NCBI GenBank assembly: GCA_900556255.1
Contig: USNZ01000075.1
Location: 1 to 6,354 of the forward strand
Source of the DNA: an uncultured Oscillospiraceae bacterium
GTDB taxonomy: Bacteria > Bacillota > Clostridia > Oscillospirales > Ruminococcaceae
Length of the DNA stretch: 6,354 nt
Reading direction: 5' to 3'
In this document: positions 1 to 5,690 of the stretch, one piece after another
Layout: every line of letters starts with the position of its first letter
Position numbering within the stretch: the stretch's first letter is position 1
The notes under the pieces: model-generated
The model's database searches: none
Told to the model about the DNA's origin: nothing
The model's input: the letters and a program-made list of their open reading frames with translations, nothing else
Program-made: the position numbers and the translations under genes

Positions 1-347
1 GCTACAAGAACGACGACCTGCATGACCCGTTCATCAACCACTACTACGCCCTGGCTCTCGACCTGGCCACCCAGGAAGAGCTGGACACCATCGCCGCTTA
101 CGCCTTCAAGGTAAACGAAGTGCTGAAGAAGATCCTGCTGGATGCCAACATCCGCCTGATCGACTTCAAGCTGGAGTTCGGCCGCCTGCCTGACGGCACC
201 ATCATTCTGGCCGACGAGATCAGCCCCGACACCTGCCGTTTCTGGGATGCCACCACCGGCGCACACCTCGACAAGGACCTGTTCCGCCGCGGTATGGGCG
301 GCGAGGCCGATGCCTACCAGGAAGTTATGAAGCGCCTGCTGGGCTGA
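1..347 (+). CDS. purC: Phosphoribosylaminoimidazole-succinocarboxamide synthase (SAICAR synthetase), 3' part
   Basis: SAICAR synthetase joins CAIR to L-aspartate with ATP in the cytoplasm. The gene is cut by the window's left edge: the reading frame is open from base 3 (first codons Y-K-N-D-D-L) and ends at TGA 345-347, leaving 114 C-terminal residues of a protein that is usually about 235-240 residues. Family signatures are clear: DFKLEFG followed by LADEISPDTCRFWD (the family usually has CRLWD), then a LDKDLFRRGMGG stretch. An internal GTG at 120 could be read as a start, but the homology begins well before it, so it is an internal valine. The next gene, purF, starts 35 nt downstream, so this is probably the upstream member of the same operon. 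Identification is secure; the N-terminus and the promoter lie outside the window. Confidence 0.96.
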   Translation, partial: YKNDDLHDPFINHYYALALDLATQEELDTIAAYAFKVNEVLKKILLDANIRLIDFKLEFGRLPDGTIILADEISPDTCRFWDATTGAHLDKDLFRRGMGGEADAYQEVMKRLLG

Positions 348-370
348 TCTACCCCGCACCTTACAGAGTT

Positions 371-379
371 GGGAGAAAG
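371..379 (+). promoter_or_regulatory. Ribosome binding site of purF
   Basis: The purine-rich GGGAGAAAG in the 35-nt purC-purF spacer contains GGAG seven nucleotides before the ATG at 383. This supports that start, which also leaves a short propeptide before the catalytic cysteine of PurF. The rest of the spacer (348-370) shows no hairpin or promoter I can support. Confidence 0.75.
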
Positions 380-382
380 TGA

Positions 383-1855
383 ATGAACGAGTTTTCCGAA
401 TACAGCCAGGGTCTGCATGAAGAATGCGGCGTCTTTGGCATCTACGATAAAACCGGCGAGACCGATATGGTCAGCGCCGTGTACAGCGCCCTGTATGCCC
501 TGCAGCACCGCGGCCAGGAAAGCTGCGGCATTGCCCTGAATGTGGACGGTGTGCTTTCCGGTTACCGCGATTTGGGCCTTGTCAGCGAGGTTTTCACCAA
601 GCGCGTGCTGGAGGAGCTGCCCCAGGGTGCCAAGATGGCGACCGGTCATGTGCGTTACGCCACCGCCGGGCAGCGCAGCCGTTCCAACGCCCAGCCGATG
701 ATCCTGCATCACTGCAAGGGCGCTATGGCAGTCTGCCACAACGGCAACCTTGTCAACGCCCCGCAGCTGCGCCGCAAACTGGAGATGAGTGGTTCCATCT
801 TCCACGGCACCTCGGACACCGAGGTCATCGCCTATCTGCTGACCCAGAACCGTCTGGTGACCCCCAACATTGAGATGGCCGTCAGCCGCACGATGGACGA
901 CATCGAGGGCGCGTACAGTCTGGTCATTATGACCCACACCAAGCTGATCGCCGCGCGCGACCCCAACGGCTTCCGCCCGCTGTGCATCGGCGCCTTGCCC
1001 GACGACAAGGGCTGGGTCTTTGCCAGCGAAACCTGCGGCCTGGATGCCGTCGGTGCCAAGTTTGTGCGCGATGTGCGCCCCGGTGAGGTCGTGATCGCCG
1101 ACCGCAACGGTCTGCGCAGTCTGGACAGCCACTGCGGCATCGCCCCCCACACCCTGTGCGTGTTTGAGTACATTTACTTTGCCCGCCCCGACAGCGTGAT
1201 CGAAGGCACCTGCGTACACGAGGCCCGCCTGCAGGCCGGACGTTTTCTGGCGCAGGAGCACCCCGTGGAGGCCGACGTCGTCATCGGCGCGCCGGATTCC
1301 GGTCTGGACGCCGCATTGGGTTATGCCCAGGAGAGTGGCATCCCCTACGGCGTGGGCTTTATCAAGAACAAGTACGTCGGGCGTACTTTTATCCAGTCCA
1401 CCCAGGCCCAGCGCGAGAGCAGCGTGCGCATCAAGCTGAACGCCATCTCCTCTACCGTCAAGGATAAGCGCGTCGTCTTGGTCGATGACTCCATCGTGCG
1501 CGGCACCACCAGCGCCCGCACCATCCGACTGCTGCGCGAGGCGGGTGCCAAGGAAGTGCATTACCGCATCAGCGCCCCGCCGTTTGTCCACCCCTGCTAC
1601 TTCGGCACCGATATTCCCGACGAAAAGGATCTGATCGCCACCGGCCGCACGGTCGAGGAGATCAACAAGCTGGTCGGTTCGGACTCTCTGGGCTATCTGA
1701 GCATCGAGCATGTGCAGCAGTTGGGCATCCACAGCAACTGCGGCTACTGCACCGGCTGCTTTACCGGCGAGTACCCTGTTGCCCCGCCGACCAAACCCCT
1801 GGAGATCGTCTACGATAAACCCCTGAGCCAGTCCAACCCCAGCAAGATGCTGTAA
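383..1855 (+). CDS. purF: Amidophosphoribosyltransferase (glutamine PRPP amidotransferase), Fe-S type
   Basis: This enzyme catalyses the first committed purine step: PRPP plus glutamine gives 5-phosphoribosylamine. It has 490 residues, close to the family's usual 470-500. The N-terminal Ntn glutaminase domain is recognisable from EECGVFGIY, with the catalytic Cys at residue 15 behind a 14-residue propeptide, as in the self-processed Bacillus enzyme. It continues with QHRGQES (41-47), GHVRYAT (88-94) and HNGNLVN (119-125). The C-terminal phosphoribosyltransferase domain has the PRPP loop VVLVDDSIVRGTT (364-376). Four cysteines fit the [4Fe-4S] ligands of the B. subtilis type: C259 in LCVFEYIYFARP, C405 in HPCYFG, and C456 and C459 in CTGC. 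In B. subtilis PurF the cluster makes the enzyme oxygen-labile, which would suit an anaerobe. Start chosen from the Shine-Dalgarno and the propeptide. Feedback inhibition by nucleotides is known for the family but cannot be read here. Confidence 0.98.
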   Translation: MNEFSEYSQGLHEECGVFGIYDKTGETDMVSAVYSALYALQHRGQESCGIALNVDGVLSGYRDLGLVSEVFTKRVLEELPQGAKMATGHVRYATAGQRSRSNAQPMILHHCKGAMAVCHNGNLVNAPQLRRKLEMSGSIFHGTSDTEVIAYLLTQNRLVTPNIEMAVSRTMDDIEGAYSLVIMTHTKLIAARDPNGFRPLCIGALPDDKGWVFASETCGLDAVGAKFVRDVRPGEVVIADRNGLRSLDSHCGIAPHTLCVFEYIYFARPDSVIEGTCVHEARLQAGRFLAQEHPVEADVVIGAPDSGLDAALGYAQESGIPYGVGFIKNKYVGRTFIQSTQAQRESSVRIKLNAISSTVKDKRVVLVDDSIVRGTTSARTIRLLREAGAKEVHYRISAPPFVHPCYFGTDIPDEKDLIATGRTVEEINKLVGSDSLGYLSIEHVQQLGIHSNCGYCTGCFTGEYPVAPPTKPLEIVYDKPLSQSNPSKML

Positions 1856-1885
1856 TACATAAGGCAACACCGCCATAACGAATTT

Positions 1886-1890
1886 AGGAG
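1886..1890 (+). promoter_or_regulatory. Ribosome binding site of purM
   Basis: AGGAG lies six nucleotides before the ATG at 1897, in the AT-richer 41-nt spacer after purF (1856-1896). It fixes the purM start. No terminator-like hairpin is seen in this spacer, so purF and purM are probably cotranscribed. Confidence 0.8.
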
Positions 1891-1896
1891 TTTGCA

Positions 1897-2937
1897 ATGG
1901 AAAAAAGTTATTCTGCCAGCTACGCCGCTGCAGGCGTGGACATTACCGCCGGTTACCGTTCGGTGGAATTGATGAAACAATACGTTGCCCGCACCATGAC
2001 CGAGAACTGCATCGGCGGCCTGGGCGGCTTTGGCGGCCTGTTTGAGCTGGATTGCACCGGCATGGAGCATCCCGTGCTGATTTCCGGCACCGACGGTGTC
2101 GGCACCAAGCTGCGCGTTGCCATGCTGCTGGACCGCCACGATACCATCGGCATCGACTGCGTGGCCATGTGCGTCAATGACGTCATCTGCGCCGGTGCCA
2201 AGCCGCTGGTGTTCCTGGACTACATTGCCTGCGGCCGCAACATTCCCGAAAAGATCGCCGAGATCGTCAAGGGCGTGGCTGAGGGCTGCGTACAGGCAGG
2301 CTGCTCCCTCGTGGGCGGCGAGACCGCCGAGCACCCCGGCATGATGCCTGAGGATGAGTATGATCTGGCCGGCTTTACCGTGGGCGTTGTGGACAAGGCC
2401 AAGATTTTGTCCAACGCCGATATGCAGGCGAGCGATGTGCTGATTGCCCTGCCCAGCACGGGGGTACATTCCAACGGTTTCTCGCTGGTGCGCAAGATTT
2501 TCGACATTGACAACCACCCTGAGGTTCTGCAAAAGACCTTTGACGGCATGGATAAGCCCTTGGGCGAAGCCCTGCTGGCACCCACCCGCATCTATGTCAA
2601 GCCTGTGTTGGCTTTGCTGGATGAAGTGAAGGTCAAGGGCATCAGCCACATCACCGGCGGCGGCTTCTATGAGAATATTCCCCGCAGCCTGAAGGACGGC
2701 TGCGCCGCCCGCATCGCCAAGGCCGACGTGCGCACCCCCGCCCTGTTTGACGTGATGCAGCGCGAGGGCGGCATCTCCGAGCACGATATGTTCAACACCT
2801 TCAATATGGGCGTGGGCATGGTCGTCACCGTCGCCGCCGAGGACGCCGACAAGGCGATTGAAATTTTGAAGGCACACGGCGAGGACGCCTATCGCCTGGG
2901 CACCGTGGTGGAAGGCAGCGGGGTCGAGCTGGTATGA
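1897..2937 (+). CDS. purM: Phosphoribosylformylglycinamidine cyclo-ligase (AIR synthetase)
   Basis: AIR synthetase closes the imidazole ring, converting FGAM to AIR with ATP. The 346-residue length is typical of the family (about 340-350). PurM/ATP-binding superfamily signatures are all present: the N-terminal YAAAGVDITAGY; GGFGGLFEL (43-51); SGTDGVGTKL (63-72), part of the nucleotide/Mg site; ICAGAKPLVFLDYIA (97-111); and VGGETAEHPGM (139-149), where most homologues have M rather than H before PGM. The C-terminal half has ITGGGFYENIPR and DMFNTFNMGVGMVV. The start is supported by AGGAG at 1886-1890. The stop overlaps the purN start by 4 nt (ATGA at 2934-2937), so the two are likely translationally coupled. 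Its substrate would come from FGAM synthetase (purL), which is not in this window. Confidence 0.98.
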   Translation: MEKSYSASYAAAGVDITAGYRSVELMKQYVARTMTENCIGGLGGFGGLFELDCTGMEHPVLISGTDGVGTKLRVAMLLDRHDTIGIDCVAMCVNDVICAGAKPLVFLDYIACGRNIPEKIAEIVKGVAEGCVQAGCSLVGGETAEHPGMMPEDEYDLAGFTVGVVDKAKILSNADMQASDVLIALPSTGVHSNGFSLVRKIFDIDNHPEVLQKTFDGMDKPLGEALLAPTRIYVKPVLALLDEVKVKGISHITGGGFYENIPRSLKDGCAARIAKADVRTPALFDVMQREGGISEHDMFNTFNMGVGMVVTVAAEDADKAIEILKAHGEDAYRLGTVVEGSGVELV

Positions 2938-3527
2938 AGCGTGTAGCGGTTTTGGTTTCCGGCGGCGGCACCAATTTGCAGGCACTGCTGGACAGTGAGC
3001 GCCGGGGCGAAAACCCCAACGGCAGCATCTGCCTGGTGCTGGCCAGCAAGCCCGGCGTGTATGCCCTGCAGCGCGCCGCCGATGCCGGGGTGAAAAGCGT
3101 GGTGGTCAGCCGCAAGGCCTTTGCCACCGCCGAAGAATTTGACGAGGCGCTTTTGTACGAGCTGCAATCCAACCGCATTGACGTGGTGGTTCTGGCAGGT
3201 TTTCTGAGCGTTCTGGGCGAAAAGGTCATTGCGGCCTACCGCAACAAAATTTTGAACGTCCACCCCAGCCTGATCCCCAGCTTTTGCGGGCCGGGCTTTT
3301 ACGGCCTGCGCGTACACGAGGCCGCCCTGGCGCGCGGCGTAAAGATCACCGGTGCCACGGTGCATCTTGTCAACGAAGAATGTGACGGCGGGCCGATTTT
3401 GCTGCAAAAGGCCGTGGCCGTGCAGCCCGACGACACCCCCGAAACTTTGCAGAAACGCGTCATGGTGGAGGCCGAATGGCAGCTTTTGCCGCAGGCCCTG
3501 GCCATGGTTTGCCGTGATGAGGTATAA
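2934..3527 (+). CDS. purN: Phosphoribosylglycinamide formyltransferase (GAR transformylase, folate-dependent)
   Basis: PurN transfers the formyl group of 10-formyltetrahydrofolate to GAR, giving FGAR. It has 197 residues, within the normal 190-215. The N-terminal phosphate-binding loop is VLVSGGGTNLQALL (6-19). The catalytic triad expected from the E. coli enzyme (Asn, His, Asp) maps to N108 and H110 in NVHPSLIP and D151 in CDGGPI. Between these the region reads FCGPGFYGLRVHEAAL instead of the E. coli YPGLHTHRQAL, a few residues longer, and I regard it as a family variant. The start codon overlaps the purM stop (ATGA). No strong Shine-Dalgarno is visible (only GGGG at 2920-2923, 10 nt upstream), so initiation probably depends on ribosomes finishing purM. 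The stop TAA shares its last A with the next gene's first ATG. Confidence 0.97.
   Translation: MKRVAVLVSGGGTNLQALLDSERRGENPNGSICLVLASKPGVYALQRAADAGVKSVVVSRKAFATAEEFDEALLYELQSNRIDVVVLAGFLSVLGEKVIAAYRNKILNVHPSLIPSFCGPGFYGLRVHEAALARGVKITGATVHLVNEECDGGPILLQKAVAVQPDDTPETLQKRVMVEAEWQLLPQALAMVCRDEV
3519..3523 (+). promoter_or_regulatory. Ribosome binding site of the IMP cyclohydrolase gene
   Basis: GAGGT lies inside the last codons of purN. It is only 3 nt before the ATG at 3527 but 6 nt before the second, in-frame ATG at 3530. The spacing therefore favours 3530 as the main start, although 3527 gives the TAATG stop-start overlap. The difference is one methionine. Confidence 0.55.
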
Positions 3528-4261
3528 TGATGAAGAAGAATCTGAACAAGTTCCTGGCCGGCAACGATTACCCCGGCCGCGGCATTGTGCTGGGCCAAAG
3601 CCCCGACGGCGAGAAAGCCTACGTTGCCTACTGGATCATGGGCCGCAGCGCCAACAGCCGCAACCGCGTGTTTGAGCCGATTCCCGGCGGTATCCGCACG
3701 GTAGCCGCCGACCCCGCCAAGCTGGAGGATCCGCATCTGATCATCTACAACGCCGTGCTGACCCTGCGCGAGACCACCGTGGTGACCAACGGCGACCAGA
3801 CCGACACGATCGCCAAGTTTATCAGCGGCAATCTGTTCCCCGGTTACAGCTTTGAGGCCGCGCTTGCCACCCGCACCTACGAGGACGACGCCCCCAACTT
3901 TACCCCCCGCATCTCCGGCGTGGTGGACAACCGCACCGGCGCATACAAGCTGTCCATCCTGAAATCCTGCGAGGGCAATGCCGCCAGCGTACAGCGCCAG
4001 ACCTTCGACTATCCCCAGCCCGTGGCCGGTGAGGGGCATTTTATCAGCACCTACCAGAAGAACGGCAGCCCCATTCCCAGCTTTGCGGGCGAACCGATGC
4101 GGGTAGCCATTGACGAGAACGACCCCGACAAGTTTGCCTACAAGCTGTGGGATTCCCTGAATGACGACAACAAGGTCAGCCTGTTTGTGCGCAGCATCAG
4201 CCTGGCAACCGGCACCTACGAGGATATGATCCTGAACAAGTACACCGCTGTGGAGGGTTAA
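3527..4261 (+). CDS. purO: IMP cyclohydrolase, archaeal PurO-like
   Basis: Predicted to convert FAICAR to IMP, the last de novo purine step. The protein is unlike the N-terminal domain of bacterial PurH. It resembles the archaeal PurO family (IMP_cyclohyd), whose characterised Methanothermobacter member has an Ntn-hydrolase-like fold. Matching features recognised by eye are an N-terminal beta segment GRGIVLGQSPDGEKAYVAYWIMGRSANSRNR (18-47), HLIIYNAV (70-77; archaeal homologues have a YxTYN-type motif), TNGDQTDTI (87-95; compare SNGxxTD), and SLATGTYED (225-233) near the C-terminus. At 244 residues it is longer than the roughly 200-residue archaeal enzyme. It overlaps purN by 1 nt and ends 2 nt before the AICAR transformylase gene, which lacks its own cyclohydrolase domain. 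This context strongly supports the function. Two tandem ATGs (3527, 3530) make the exact start uncertain by one codon. The biochemical role is inferred from family and context. Confidence 0.88.
   Translation: MMKKNLNKFLAGNDYPGRGIVLGQSPDGEKAYVAYWIMGRSANSRNRVFEPIPGGIRTVAADPAKLEDPHLIIYNAVLTLRETTVVTNGDQTDTIAKFISGNLFPGYSFEAALATRTYEDDAPNFTPRISGVVDNRTGAYKLSILKSCEGNAASVQRQTFDYPQPVAGEGHFISTYQKNGSPIPSFAGEPMRVAIDENDPDKFAYKLWDSLNDDNKVSLFVRSISLATGTYEDMILNKYTAVEG
4252..4257 (+). promoter_or_regulatory. Ribosome binding site of the AICAR transformylase gene
   Basis: GGAGGG is embedded in the last codons of the purO-like gene, six nucleotides before the ATG at 4264. It is a near-consensus site and fixes the start. 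Because it is occupied by ribosomes finishing the upstream gene, the two halves of the PurH function should be made together. Confidence 0.8.
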
Positions 4262-4263
4262 TC

Positions 4264-5445
4264 ATGAACGAATTTCAGCTGAAATACGGCACCAACCCCA
4301 ACCAGAAGCCCGCCCGCATCTATATGGCGGACGGCTCCGACCTGCCCGTGACCATTCTGAACGGCCGCCCCGGTTACATCAATTTTCTGGACGCCTTCAA
4401 CTCCTACCAGCTGGTACGCGACCTAAAAAAGGCGCTGGGTCTGCCAGCCGCCGCCAGCTTTAAGCATGTCTCCCCCGCCGGTGCCGCGGTGGGTCTGCCC
4501 CTGGACGACACGCTGCGCAAGATGTACCACATCGCCCCCGAGACCGAGCTGTCCCCCCTGGCGTGTGCCTATGCCCGCGCCCGCGGTGCCGACCGCATGT
4601 CCAGCTTTGGTGACTGGATCGCCTTGTCCGACGTGTGCGACCTGTCCACCGCCAAGCTGATCCAGCACGAGGTTTCCGACGGCATCATCGCCCCCGGCTA
4701 CGACGCCGACGCGCTGGAGGTGCTGAAAAGCAAGAAGAAGGGCAGCTACGCCGTGGTCGCCATCGACCCCGACTACACCCCCGCCCCGCTGGAGACCCGC
4801 ACCGTATTCGGCGTGACCTTTGAGCAGGGCCGCCAGGATCTGGAAATTTCCAACGAAACGATGCTGCAGAACATCGTGACCGAGAACAAGGTCATCTCTG
4901 ACGAGCAGCGCCGCGATCTGGTCATGAGCCTGATCGTGCTGAAATACACCCAGTCCAACAGCGTCTGCTATGTGCAGGGCGGCCAGACCATCGGTGTCGG
5001 CGCCGGGCAGCAGAGCCGCGTACACTGCACCCGTCTGGCCGGCCAAAAGGCCGACAACTGGCAGCTGCGCCACATGCCCAAGGTGCTGGAGCTGCCCTTC
5101 CGCGACGATATCGCCAAGCCCAACCGCGACAACGCCATTGATGTTTACATCGGCGACACGCCGGAAGATGTCATCGGCGAGGATGTCTGGGCAGAGACCT
5201 TCACCCGCCGCCCCGAGCCGCTGACCGCCGAGGAAAAACGCGCCTGGCTGGACAAGGTGACCGGCGTGTCCCTGGGCAGTGATGCCTTCTTCCCCTTTGG
5301 CGACAACATCGAGCGCGCGCGCCGCAGCGGCGTGACCGCCATTGTGGAGCCGGGCGGCTCCATCCGCGACAGCCAGGTCATTGATACCTGCAACAAGTAC
5401 GGTATCGCCATGGCGTTCTGCGGCATCCGCCTGTTCCATCACTAA
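4264..5445 (+). CDS. purH: AICAR transformylase (stand-alone C-terminal domain of PurH)
   Basis: Formylates AICAR with 10-formyltetrahydrofolate to give FAICAR. The 393 residues correspond only to the transformylase part of the usual bifunctional PurH of about 510-590 residues; the sequence opens directly with LKYGTNPNQKPARIY, the domain boundary. The catalytic Lys-His pair is K67-H68 in SFKHVSPAGAAVG. Other conserved blocks are ARARGADRMSSFGDWIALSDVCD (104-126), EVSDGIIAPGY (136-146), KYTQSNSVCY (227-236), GAGQQSRVHCTRLAG (246-260), SDAFFPF (339-345) and the terminal RLFHH. These blocks and the RLFHH end resemble the vertebrate ATIC type more than E. coli-type PurH, which ends in RHFRH. The missing cyclohydrolase activity is supplied by the adjacent PurO-like protein. 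Some authors call this stand-alone domain PurV; databases usually keep purH. The start is fixed by GGAGGG at 4252-4257. The next gene follows only after a 245-nt gap. Confidence 0.95.
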   Translation: MNEFQLKYGTNPNQKPARIYMADGSDLPVTILNGRPGYINFLDAFNSYQLVRDLKKALGLPAAASFKHVSPAGAAVGLPLDDTLRKMYHIAPETELSPLACAYARARGADRMSSFGDWIALSDVCDLSTAKLIQHEVSDGIIAPGYDADALEVLKSKKKGSYAVVAIDPDYTPAPLETRTVFGVTFEQGRQDLEISNETMLQNIVTENKVISDEQRRDLVMSLIVLKYTQSNSVCYVQGGQTIGVGAGQQSRVHCTRLAGQKADNWQLRHMPKVLELPFRDDIAKPNRDNAIDVYIGDTPEDVIGEDVWAETFTRRPEPLTAEEKRAWLDKVTGVSLGSDAFFPFGDNIERARRSGVTAIVEPGGSIRDSQVIDTCNKYGIAMAFCGIRLFHH

Positions 5446-5451
5446 GCCTAT

Positions 5452-5623
5452 GGCAATACCGCACAATTCCCGCCTGACGGCTTAAGCACCACTCCGGCGG
5501 CTGTGGCACGGCATCTGCGTTGCCAAAATGCTCGATAAGATATCCAGTATTATCTGCGCTTTTGGCTTAGCAGCTGCCGCACCTCGCTCGCCGTATCGGC
5601 ACTTAGAATTATGCGATATTGCC
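5452..5623. repeat. Long imperfect palindrome, ERIC/MITE-like intergenic element (candidate)
   Basis: Terminal arms GGCAATACCGCACAATT (5452-5468) and AATTATGCGATATTGCC (5607-5623) are complementary at 15 of 17 positions. Inside, 5482-5606 is palindromic in one continuous register centred at 5544. Its best segments are 5483-5486 with 5602-5605, 5495-5499 with 5589-5593, 5509-5513 with 5575-5579, 5515-5518 with 5570-5573, GCCAAAA 5522-5528 with TTTTGGC 5560-5566, and GATAA 5534-5538 with TTATC 5550-5554. Counting by hand, 51 of 74 aligned positions are Watson-Crick. The left half carries 13 extra nucleotides (5469-5481). The arrangement resembles ERIC-type or MITE-type elements, which lack a transposase and sit between genes. 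No clear target-site duplication is visible. It starts 7 nt after the upstream stop codon and would form one large stem-loop in the operon mRNA. The palindrome is seen directly; the mobile origin is inference. Confidence 0.7.
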
Positions 5624-5635
5624 CAAATCCAACTT

Positions 5636-5673
5636 GCCTGCGCTGAAAATTCTCCGCGGGCTGTTGGTGTTTT
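5636..5673 (+). terminator. Weak terminator/attenuator-like hairpin before purD (candidate)
   Basis: GCCTGCG (5636-5642) can pair with CGCGGGC (5655-5661) as a 7-bp GC-rich stem with one T-G wobble and a 12-nt loop. It is followed by TGTTGGTGTTTT (5662-5673). The T run is interrupted by G residues, so this is at best a weak intrinsic terminator. It could reduce transcription into purD or simply be an mRNA structure upstream of the ribosome binding site. Confidence 0.25.
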
Positions 5674-5677
5674 ATAC

Positions 5678-5683
5678 GGAGGG
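5678..5683 (+). promoter_or_regulatory. Ribosome binding site of purD
   Basis: GGAGGG lies seven nucleotides before the ATG at 5691. It fixes the purD start and excludes the out-of-frame open frame that crosses this point. Unlike the three genes before it, purD has its own free-standing site in non-coding DNA. Confidence 0.85.
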
Positions 5684-5690
5684 ATCTTTT

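Larger units (their letters stand above)
5446..5690. other. 245-nt intergenic region between AICAR transformylase and purD
   Basis: This is the only long non-coding stretch in the window and it looks different from the coding DNA, being AT-richer in patches. It holds a long imperfect palindrome (5452-5623), a small GC-rich hairpin (5636-5661) followed by a T-rich run, and the purD ribosome binding site. I see no convincing sigma-70 promoter pair, tRNA, riboswitch core or PurR-like box. A 65-codon open frame (5528-5725) crosses the gap and runs into purD out of frame. I do not call it a gene. Confidence 0.8.

Noticed and set aside
120..347. A separate 75-residue gene starting at GTG 120
   Set aside because: The same frame is open to the left edge and the upstream residues also match SAICAR synthetase, so it is the end of purC.
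314..1897. 527-codon open frame on the minus strand across purF
   Set aside because: It is the mirror of purF in GC-rich DNA with strong third-position bias. The translation is rich in low-complexity G/A/V/H/Q/D and has no family motif, while the + strand frame is an unmistakable PurF.
1810..2985. 391-codon open frame on the minus strand across purM
   Set aside because: Antisense shadow of purM with the same G/A/H/Q-rich composition and no recognisable domain.
4423..5466. 347-codon open frame on the minus strand across the AICAR transformylase gene
   Set aside because: Antisense shadow with Gly/Ala/Val-rich composition. The + strand protein has the full set of catalytic motifs.
5446..5639. 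GCCT at 5446-5449 and 5636-5639 as a target-site duplication of the palindromic element
   Set aside because: Only four bases long and not adjacent to the right end of the palindrome (13 nt away), so it could easily be chance.
5446..5690. A purD promoter, purine riboswitch or PurR operator in the gap
   Set aside because: TTATAC (5672-5677) and TAGAAT (5604-5609) resemble -10 boxes, but neither has a -35 box at about 17 nt. No purine aptamer core or PurR-box-like pair was seen.
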